A program made the translations under genes and the position numbers. Below, one piece after another: positions 1 through 5,914 of a stretch of DNA of 8,144 bases. Numbering within the stretch: the first letter of the stretch is position 1; every line of letters begins with the position of its first letter. This DNA is from Chloroflexota bacterium (GTDB taxonomy: Bacteria; Chloroflexota; Dehalococcoidia; JACQGW01): contig JACQGW010000350.1 in NCBI GenBank assembly GCA_016199325.1, forward strand, positions 1-8,144. Reading direction: 5' to 3'. Under the pieces are notes generated by a model, which saw only the letters and a list, made by a program, of their open reading frames with translations, made no database searches and had not been told where the DNA came from.

Positions 1-51
1 CCCCTGTGCCTGCCCTTCCCGTGACTGTGGGGAGACGGGGCAGGCACGGGG
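1..51. repeat. REP-like imperfect hairpin at the window edge
   Basis: Positions 1-4 pair with 48-51 and 6-15 pair with 38-47 (GTGCCTGCCC against GGGCAGGCAC), with T5 bulged. Inside the loop, TCCC at 17-20 can pair with GGGA at 30-33. The GTGCCTG/CAGGCAC core resembles REP-type palindromes that I recall from many bacterial genomes, some linked to REP-associated tyrosine transposases; that link is from memory and no such transposase is in the window. The hairpin lies beyond the 3' end of the minus-strand cluster, so it could also act as a bidirectional terminator, although no T-run follows it. The element may continue to the left of the window. Confidence 0.55.
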
Positions 52-57
52 ACCATT

Positions 58-280
58 TGATCCCACATATAAAGCAAGGTTGGTTGTTTCTTCGATGAGT
101 GGAGATGGCACTGGCGGATGGGATAGGGTAGATCAGGGGCATGAACACCTTGAGCATTCCATCGCCACCCCCCACGCCGCTGCCACCCGACTTGGTCCTC
201 ATCCGACAGGAGCGTTACGCCCAGAAAAACTGTACCTCCCGTCCGAAGAAACAACCAACCTAGCCTTATATGTTGGATCA
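58..280. mobile_element. MITE-like element with 37-bp terminal inverted repeats
   Basis: Positions 58-94 and 244-280 form terminal inverted repeats. Read inward from each end, 34 of 37 bases agree, with differences at repeat positions 7, 16 and 19; the outermost bases are TGATCC and the inner end is GTTTCTTCG. The whole element is 223 bp, far too short for a transposase, and it is visibly less GC-rich than the genes beside it. It sits 37 bp past the E1 beta stop codon. No convincing target-site duplication is visible at the flanks (…CCATT and TTATG…). A short open frame inside (141-263) runs into the right repeat, which would fit an insertion sequence with a large internal deletion. The parent family is not identified. 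Confidence 0.7.
141..263 (+). pseudogene. Possible transposase 5' remnant, 40 codons, inside the MITE-like element
   Basis: A frame opens with ATG at 141 and stops with TAG at 261-263. It encodes 40 residues beginning MNTLSIPSPPPTPLPP and ending RPKKQPT. The proline-rich start followed by a basic stretch, the position 83 bp inside the left terminal repeat, and a stop within the right terminal repeat fit the start of a transposase gene whose body has been deleted. The ribosome-binding site is poor (AGGGG only one base before ATG). I do not recognise the family, and the frame may be fortuitous. Confidence 0.3.
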
Positions 281-317
281 TTATGATGCACCAGCGGCGC
301 GCTCATTGAGAACGAGT

Positions 318-1298
318 TCAGTCCCAACGCAGCGCGCGGTAGCAAGCAGCCACAATCTGACCTGCGTCCGGCAGGACGGCGCGCTCCAGGGCGGGGGCGG
401 CAGGGATGGGGGTGTCGGCGGCGGCGACGCGGACGATGCGCCCGTCCAGGTACGGCAACGCCTCTTCGGCGATGCCGGCGGCGACCTCCGCCCCGATGCC
501 GCCCGTTTTCGGCCCCTCCTCGACGACGACCGCTCGGCCCGTCTTCCGGACCGACGCCAGCACCGTGTCCAGGTCCAGGGGTTTCAAGGAGCGCAGGTCG
601 ATCACCTCGGCTGAGATACCCGCCGCTTCGAGCTGCACCGCCGCCTCCAGCGCCGCCCCCAGCAGGTAAGAGAATCCGACGACCGTCACGTCGCCGCCCT
701 CCCGCAGCACGGCCGCACGGACCTCGTCGGGAACCTCGTCGCGCTCCGGCACTTCTCCCCACTGGCCGTAGAGGAGCTTGTGCTCGAAGAAGAGGACGGG
801 GTTGTCGTCACGGATGGCCCAGCGGAGCAGCCGACGGGCGTCTTGCGGGCTGAACGGGGCGACGATCTTGAGCCCCGGGACGTTGGCGAACCAGGCGGCG
901 GGGAACTGGGAGTGGGTGGCGCCGTAGCCGCGATAGCCGCCGCAGGCGGTCCGAATGACGAGCGGCACGGCGACCTGGCCGGCGTACATGTAGTGGAGCT
1001 TGGCCGCATGGTTGACGATCTGGTCGGCGGCCAGGGCGATGAAGTCGGAAAACATGAGCTCGACCACCGGCCGCAGCCCGGCCAGCGCCGCGCCGACCGC
1101 GATGCCGACGAAGCCGTTCTCCGAAATGGGCGTGTCCATCACCCGCTCGGGCCCGAACTCGTCGGCCAGCCCTTTCGTCACGGCGAAGGCGCCGCCCTGG
1201 GGCGATGCAACCTCCTCACCCAGCAGGAGGACGCGGGGATCCTCGCGAAGAGCCTCCTGGAGAGCTAGGTTGAGCGCCTCGCTGTATCGGAGCCTCAC
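318..1298 (-). CDS. 2-oxoacid dehydrogenase E1 component, beta subunit
   Basis: The 326-residue protein is the beta half of a thiamine-diphosphate-dependent E1 (pyruvate, branched-chain or acetoin dehydrogenase type). With the neighbouring alpha subunit it would decarboxylate a 2-oxoacid in the cytoplasm and reductively acylate a lipoyl domain. Visible marks are the N-terminal GEEVA segment, DTPISENGFVGIAVG (55-69, with E60 at the position of the glutamate that activates the cofactor's aminopyrimidine), GYGATHSQ (124-131, with the catalytic-type H129), PGLKIVAP (141-148) and a C-terminal transketolase-like domain from about residue 200. Length is normal for the family. I chose GTG at 1298, with AGGAG at 1308-1312 nine bases upstream. 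The frame stays open to 1463, but those 55 residues would come from repeat DNA and look nothing like the family. N139 stands where relatives usually have His (FAHVPGLK). The 2-oxoacid used cannot be read from the sequence. Confidence 0.93.
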   Translation of the reverse strand: MRLRYSEALNLALQEALREDPRVLLLGEEVASPQGGAFAVTKGLADEFGPERVMDTPISENGFVGIAVGAALAGLRPVVELMFSDFIALAADQIVNHAAKLHYMYAGQVAVPLVIRTACGGYRGYGATHSQFPAAWFANVPGLKIVAPFSPQDARRLLRWAIRDDNPVLFFEHKLLYGQWGEVPERDEVPDEVRAAVLREGGDVTVVGFSYLLGAALEAAVQLEAAGISAEVIDLRSLKPLDLDTVLASVRKTGRAVVVEEGPKTGGIGAEVAAGIAEEALPYLDGRIVRVAAADTPIPAAPALERAVLPDAGQIVAACYRALRWD

Positions 1299-1307
1299 GG
1301 GCGTGGG

Positions 1308-1312
1308 CTCCT
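1308..1312 (-). promoter_or_regulatory. Ribosome-binding site deciding the E1 beta start
   Basis: AGGAG on the minus strand lies nine bases before GTG at 1298. It supports this start over the upstream ATG at 1463, which would add a repeat-encoded N-terminus. Confidence 0.6.
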
Positions 1313-1323
1313 GAACCGTTTCC

Positions 1324-1400
1324 TGGTTTCTGGTTTTGTGTTTCTGGTTCGAGGGCGTATCGCCCCCAACCCCAAGCCAGAAAGCAGAAACCACAAACCA
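1324..1400. repeat. Nested imperfect inverted repeat between E1 alpha and E1 beta
   Basis: The left arm at 1324-1349 (TGGTTTCTGG…TTTCTGG) and the right arm at 1374-1400 are imperfect inverted copies, about 20 of 26 positions pairing. The loop contains a perfect 5-bp hairpin, GGGCG (1353-1357), TAT, CGCCC (1361-1365). Read on the minus strand, the arms are low-complexity ACCAGAAACC-type simple repeats. In the transcript this would be a long stem-loop just upstream of the E1 beta ribosome-binding site. It could affect message stability or the alpha:beta ratio, or it could be inert repeat DNA. Confidence 0.6.
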
Positions 1401-1410
1401 CGCCCGCGCT

Positions 1411-1441
1411 GTCTGGTTCGGGGAGGATCGTCCCATCCAGA
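1411..1441. repeat. Second small hairpin in the E1 alpha / E1 beta spacer
   Basis: TCTGG (1412-1416) pairs with CCAGA (1437-1441), and GGGA (1421-1424) pairs with TCCC (1431-1434) around a six-base loop. The segment TCTGGTTCG followed by purines also occurs at 1343-1351, so this hairpin may be a diverged relative of the larger one next to it. Confidence 0.45.
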
Positions 1442-1476
1442 AACGACAGACCCAGTACGACAAACCATAAGCGCCC

Positions 1477-1503
1477 TTCTCTGCGTCCTCCGCGCCTCTG
1501 CGG
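1477..1503. repeat. Three-unit 9-nt tandem repeat
   Basis: Three consecutive nine-base units are visible: TTCTCTGCG, TCCTCCGCG and CCTCTGCGG (minus strand: CGCAGAGGA-like). I recall near-identical stretches dispersed between genes in many environmental genomes, including cyanobacteria and several uncultured phyla. It begins 18 bp after the E1 alpha stop, on the downstream side. Confidence 0.6.
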
Positions 1504-1521
1504 TTCGTTTCGTGTCGTCTT

Positions 1522-2490
1522 CTACGCTGGAGTACGGTGGGCTGCGTACACGCCTTCGAGCGCCTCCGTCGGGTCGGCGGCGGGCGCCGCCAGGGCGAAG
1601 GCGACGGCTTCGTCGACCTGCCGCTCCGCCTGGCCTTCGAGGCTCGTGAGGACCTCCTCGGTCGCGGCGCCGCTCTCCAGCAGGCGGCGCCTGAACGCCG
1701 GAATCGGGTCGCGAGACTGCCAGGCGTTCTCCTCGTCGGCCGGTCGGTAGAGCGCCGTCTTCACGTCGCCCTTCGAGTGGCCGGTCAGGCGATAGGTCCT
1801 CGCCTCGATGAGCGTTGGGCCGTGGCCCCGCCGCGCGCGCTCGACCGCATCCTGTGTGCCCGCCTGAACGGCGAGCGGATCCATGCCGTCTACGACGATC
1901 CCCGGCAGACCGTAGCCGCTCGCTCGGGACGCGAGCTCGGCCACGGCCGTCGAACGGCGAACGTGGGTCCACTGGGCGTAGAGGTTGTTCTCCAGGAAGT
2001 AGACGATCGGGAGCTGCCAGAGCCCGGCCATGTTCAGCGACTCGTGAAAGGTCCCCTGATTGCAGGCGCCGTCGCCGAAGAAGACGAGGACGACCCGGTC
2101 GGTACCCAGACGCCGGGCCGCCAGGGCGGCCCCCGTCGCCACGGGGAGGTTGCCGCCGGTGATGCCGTTGGTGCCGATGAAGCCGATGGCCGGATAGCTC
2201 ATGTGCTGGCTGCCGCCAAAGCCGCGGCAGTACCCCGCCGCCCTGCCGAGCAGCTCGGCCATCAGGCGGTTCGGATCGGCGCCCTTGGCCAGGAAGTGGC
2301 CGTGGCCCCGGTGCGTGCTGAACACGGAGTCGTCCGGCCGGAGCGCCGCGGTTGCCCCGACGGCGCACGCCTCCTGGCCGATCGAGAGGTGGGTGGTGCC
2401 GGGGGCGAGCCCGCGGGCGTAGAGCCTACCGACGGCCTCCTCGACCCGGCGGATGAGGACCATCGCGGCATACGATTGGAGGAGGTCCAC
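1522..2490 (-). CDS. 2-oxoacid dehydrogenase E1 component, alpha subunit
   Basis: The 322-residue protein is the thiamine-diphosphate-binding alpha half of a heterotetrameric E1. The cofactor-binding motif runs from GDG (139-141, in FFGDGACNQGTFHESLN) to NN (168-169, in YFLENN). Other family marks are IRRVEEAVGRLY near the start, HLSIGQEA (34-41), STHRGHGH (58-65) and the C-terminal RLTGHSKGD (234-242), matching the YRxxGHSxxD loop of this family. Length is typical of bacterial acetoin- or pyruvate-type E1 alpha. The start is GTG at 2490, one base after the TAG of the fusion gene upstream, so translation is almost certainly coupled to that gene and the two products probably assemble together. 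An internal ATG at codon 10 is a weaker alternative. Neighbours point to a role serving nucleotide-sugar synthesis, not central metabolism; that is inference. The actual 2-oxoacid is unknown. Confidence 0.93.
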   Translation of the reverse strand: MDLLQSYAAMVLIRRVEEAVGRLYARGLAPGTTHLSIGQEACAVGATAALRPDDSVFSTHRGHGHFLAKGADPNRLMAELLGRAAGYCRGFGGSQHMSYPAIGFIGTNGITGGNLPVATGAALAARRLGTDRVVLVFFGDGACNQGTFHESLNMAGLWQLPIVYFLENNLYAQWTHVRRSTAVAELASRASGYGLPGIVVDGMDPLAVQAGTQDAVERARRGHGPTLIEARTYRLTGHSKGDVKTALYRPADEENAWQSRDPIPAFRRRLLESGAATEEVLTSLEGQAERQVDEAVAFALAAPAADPTEALEGVYAAHRTPA

Positions 2491-2491
2491 G

Positions 2492-3703
2492 CTACTGCCC
2501 CCGCTTGCTCTTGCCGATGACCCGCGCCGGATTGCCGTGGACCACGACGTCGTCGGGGACGACGTCTGTGGCGACGACCGAGCCGGGCGTCACGACGACG
2601 TTTCGGCCAATCGTCGTGTTGTTGCCGGCGATGGCGCCCGCCATGAGCACGGCGTTCTCCTTGATCTTGACGTCGCCGGAGACGGTGCAGTGCGGCGCCA
2701 GGTGGCAGAACGGCCCGACGTCGCAGTGGTGGGAGACGACGGCCCCCATGTCGACGATGGTGCCTCGACCCAGGACGGTCTCGGTGCCGACGACGGCGCC
2801 AGCCTCGACCAGCACGCCGTCCTCGACGACGACGCCGTCGCCCAGATAGGCGTTGGGATGGACCAGGGCGGGAAGCTCGACGGATGGGCAGGCGGCCCGG
2901 ATCCGCTCGAAAGCGCCGCGGCGGAACCGGGAGTGCAGCGAGACGACGACGGCGCGCACCTCGCCCCTGTCGGCCGCGACGTTCAGCCTCCCCAGACCGT
3001 ACACGGGATAGCCGCGGATCGTCGTGTCCCAGAGCGCCGGGTTGTCGTCGACCAGCGCCGCGATCCGGAACTGCGGCAGGAAGCGCAGGACGTCCATGAC
3101 CTGAGCCGCGCCCAGGCCCGCCCCGAAGATGGCAATCGGCACCGCTTCAGCCGCCCGGCGAACGTCGTCCTCCTGGATCGTTCGACCCGGTCCCAGCGTG
3201 CGCGCGACCGCGGCGAGGTCGACGCCGACCTGGGCGGCGAGCCGGCGGGCCGCCGGCGAGGCGAGCACCCGATCATCTGGCCTGCGGAGCGGCTCGGCCA
3301 CGGCCGGCCCCGGTCGTCCGCCGGCAAACCAGCGGGCGTGCGTCTCGGCGCCGTGGCGCGACTCGGCCGCAGAGCCGGCCCGGAGCCGCGCCACCGCTTC
3401 CAGGTGCTCGGCCAGGTCCTCCGCGCGGTCTGCGATGACGGCGACAGGCAACGCCACCGGCACCGTCTCGCCCGGCTGTGCCAGGATGCGGCGCAGGACG
3501 CCCGGCGCTTCGGCCTCGATCTCGAAGACGGCCTTCTCCGTCTCCACCTCGGCCAGCGGCTCGCCGGCGGCGACCGGATCTCCCTCGCGCTTGAGCCACC
3601 GGACAACCGTCGCTTCGGTCATATTCGTTCCGAGCTTGGGGAGGATGACGTCGTAGATCAGTGCCCTATCCCACAGGTCGAACGGTGTCGGCGCATGCGT
3701 CAT
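2492..3703 (-). CDS. Fusion: lipoyl domain + E1/E3-binding domain + PglD-type sugar N-acyltransferase
   Basis: This 403-residue protein joins two unrelated enzyme halves. Residues 16-92 are a biotinyl/lipoyl domain of E2 type (VILPKLGTNM…WLKREGDPV…EVETEKA), with K57 as predicted lipoyl lysine. After a linker, about 145-187 is a peripheral-subunit-binding domain (VLASPAARRLA…DDV). The usual E2 catalytic domain is absent. Residues 188-258 form a PglD N-domain with glycine-rich IFGAGLGA and LVDDN, and 280-395 are left-handed beta-helix hexapeptide repeats ending VVHGNPARVIG. H325 and H334 match the spacing of the catalytic and donor-binding histidines of PglD, but H326 replaces the usual acidic residue after the catalytic His. 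I infer transfer of an acyl group from acyl-lipoyl to an amino sugar. Alternatively, the helix domain uses acetyl-CoA and the lipoyl part only recruits partners. ATG 3703 lies within a 7-nt repeat and has no clear ribosome-binding site, so the start is uncertain. Confidence 0.93.
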   Translation of the reverse strand: MTHAPTPFDLWDRALIYDVILPKLGTNMTEATVVRWLKREGDPVAAGEPLAEVETEKAVFEIEAEAPGVLRRILAQPGETVPVALPVAVIADRAEDLAEHLEAVARLRAGSAAESRHGAETHARWFAGGRPGPAVAEPLRRPDDRVLASPAARRLAAQVGVDLAAVARTLGPGRTIQEDDVRRAAEAVPIAIFGAGLGAAQVMDVLRFLPQFRIAALVDDNPALWDTTIRGYPVYGLGRLNVAADRGEVRAVVVSLHSRFRRGAFERIRAACPSVELPALVHPNAYLGDGVVVEDGVLVEAGAVVGTETVLGRGTIVDMGAVVSHHCDVGPFCHLAPHCTVSGDVKIKENAVLMAGAIAGNNTTIGRNVVVTPGSVVATDVVPDDVVVHGNPARVIGKSKRGQ

Positions 3704-3727
3704 GCGTCATGCGTCGTGCGTCGTGCG
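3693..3727. repeat. 7-nt tandem repeat (TCATGCG), five units, at the fusion-gene start
   Basis: Five consecutive seven-base units read GCATGCG, TCATGCG, TCATGCG, TCGTGCG and TCGTGCG. The fusion gene's ATG (3701-3703 on the minus strand) lies inside the second unit, so its first residues MTHA come from the repeat. The same unit in the same orientation recurs at 5884-5914. Confidence 0.8.
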
Positions 3728-3766
3728 TTCGGCGGTTCGGCGGGTGATGCCGTCGGGCGGGAGATT

Positions 3767-3792
3767 GCCCCCATTTTCGCCATTCTGGGGGC
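3767..3792. repeat. 7-bp stem hairpin downstream of the aminotransferase
   Basis: GCCCCCA (3767-3773) and TGGGGGC (3786-3792) form a perfect 7-bp stem with a 12-base loop. It begins 6 bases after the aminotransferase stop in the direction of transcription. No U-run follows on either strand, so an intrinsic terminator is not supported. It could stabilise the upstream message or attenuate expression of the fusion/E1 genes. Confidence 0.45.
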
Positions 3793-3797
3793 TTCTG

Positions 3798-4904
3798 TCA
3801 AGCCCGGGCGGCGTCGCGAACCGCCTCGGCGATGAATATGACTTGCTCGTCCGTCAGCTCGGGGTACATCGGCAGTGAGAGGATCCGGCCGGCGCGCCGC
3901 TCTGTGGCCGGGAACGAGCCGGGCGGCAGCCCGAGGTGCCGATAGGCCGGCTGAAGATGGAGCGGCATCGGGTAGTGGATACCGGTCGCGATCCCCTTCG
4001 CCGCCAGCCGCTCGGCCAGAACGTCCCGCCGGTCGCTCTCGACGACGTAGAGGTGGTAGATCGGCTCCACGTCCGGCGCCACCGCCGGCGTCTCCAGGCC
4101 CGGCGTTCCGGCGAGGAGCCGGTCGTAGGCGGCGGCGTGGGCCCGCCGGCGGGCGTTCCACCCATCCAGATGGCGGAGCTTGGCGCTCAGGATCGCCGCC
4201 TGGAGACCGTCCAGACGGCTGGAGTAGCCGACCTCGTCGTGCTCGTACTTCGACAGCCGGCCGTGGTCGGCCAGGCTGCGAACCCGGCGGGCGATCGTCT
4301 CGTCGTTCGTCACGACGGCGCCGCCGTCGCCGTAAGCGCCGAGGTTCTTGCCGGGGTAGAAGGAGAAGCACCCGACGTGGCCGATGGTGCCGGCCGGTCG
4401 CCCGCGGTACCGCGCCCCGATCGCCTGGGCGGCGTCCTCGACGACGACGAGGTTGTGCGCCGCCGCCACCTGGAGCAGCGGATCGAGATCGACCGGCTGG
4501 CCGTAGAGATGCACCGGCAGGACTGCGGCCGTGCGCGGGGTCAGCGCGCGCTCGACCTGGCTGACGTCCAGGTTCGCCGTCGCCGGATCGACGTCGACGA
4601 ATCGGACGCTCGCGCCGACGTGGACGATCGCCTCCGCCGTCGCGGTGAACGTGTTGGGGACAGTCAGCACCTCGTCGCCGGGGCCGATGCCGACCGCTCG
4701 CAGCGCCAGCGCGAGGGCGTCGGTGCCGCTGGCGACGCCGATGGCGTGGCGGGCGCCGCAGTAGGCGGCGAGCTCGGCCTCGAAGCGAGCGACGTGTGGC
4801 CCCTTGATAAAGGCGCTCTCCTCGATCACGGCGCGCATCGCCGCGTCGATCTCGGCCTGGATCGCACGGTACTGGGCGCGGAGGTCGACGAGGGGAATAC
4901 CCAC
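3798..4904 (-). CDS. DegT/DnrJ/EryC1/StrS sugar aminotransferase
   Basis: This 368-residue PLP enzyme transfers an amino group, usually from glutamate, to a keto group on a nucleotide sugar in the cytoplasm. Family marks are the start IPLVDLRAQY, GVASGTDALALAL (56-68), VVVEDAAQAIGA (153-164, D157 for the pyridine nitrogen), and SFYPGKNLGAYGDGGAV (181-197) with K186 as the Schiff-base lysine. Further on are the HGR…KY…H and RLDGLQAAIL segments typical of WbpE/WlbC- and FdtB/QdtB-like members. These relatives make 3-amino sugars, so a 3-keto substrate made by the oxidoreductase two genes upstream is a reasonable inference, but the carbon position cannot be fixed from sequence. The start is GTG 4904, four bases after the epimerase stop, implying translational coupling. 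Its product is the likely acceptor for the acyltransferase encoded next. Confidence 0.95.
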   Translation of the reverse strand: MGIPLVDLRAQYRAIQAEIDAAMRAVIEESAFIKGPHVARFEAELAAYCGARHAIGVASGTDALALALRAVGIGPGDEVLTVPNTFTATAEAIVHVGASVRFVDVDPATANLDVSQVERALTPRTAAVLPVHLYGQPVDLDPLLQVAAAHNLVVVEDAAQAIGARYRGRPAGTIGHVGCFSFYPGKNLGAYGDGGAVVTNDETIARRVRSLADHGRLSKYEHDEVGYSSRLDGLQAAILSAKLRHLDGWNARRRAHAAAYDRLLAGTPGLETPAVAPDVEPIYHLYVVESDRRDVLAERLAAKGIATGIHYPMPLHLQPAYRHLGLPPGSFPATERRAGRILSLPMYPELTDEQVIFIAEAVRDAARA

Positions 4905-4908
4905 CCGG

Positions 4909-5883
<975 letters not shown>

Positions 5884-5914
5884 TTATGCGTCATGCGTCA
5901 TACGTCATGCGTCA
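5884..5914. repeat. 7-nt tandem repeat (TCATGCG), four units plus a partial
   Basis: The units read TTATGCG, TCATGCG, TCATACG and TCATGCG, followed by TCA. The oxidoreductase stop codon (TGA, minus strand 5914-5912) is formed by the partial unit, so the repeat occupies most of the 49-bp spacer to the epimerase gene. It is the same unit and orientation as at 3693-3727. Confidence 0.8.

Noticed and set aside
52..286. Target-site duplication around the MITE-like element
   Set aside because: The flanks CCATT and TTATG share at most two or three bases depending on the border chosen, which is not above chance.
1299..1463. N-terminal extension of E1 beta to ATG 1463
   Set aside because: The extra 55 residues are translated from the repeat-rich spacer, are unlike the family, and GTG 1298 has a well-spaced AGGAG.
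1299..1521. Promoter or riboswitch in front of E1 beta
   Set aside because: No convincing -35/-10 pair on the minus strand and no known riboswitch core; the pairing seen is explained by simple repeats.
1537..2520. 327-residue open frame on the plus strand
   Set aside because: It lies antisense to E1 alpha, which has a complete thiamine-diphosphate motif. The plus-strand translation shows no recognisable domain.
3693..3727. CRISPR array from the TCATGCG repeats
   Set aside because: The units are seven bases long with no spacers between them; this is a simple tandem repeat.
3767..3792. Intrinsic terminator after the aminotransferase
   Set aside because: The stem is perfect, but neither side is followed by a T-run, and the next gene is in the same direction and functionally linked.
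2453..3835. 460-residue open frame on the plus strand
   Set aside because: It lies antisense to the fusion gene, whose domains are unmistakable. Its translation is Asp/Arg/Gly-rich with no motif, a usual by-product of GC-rich codon use.
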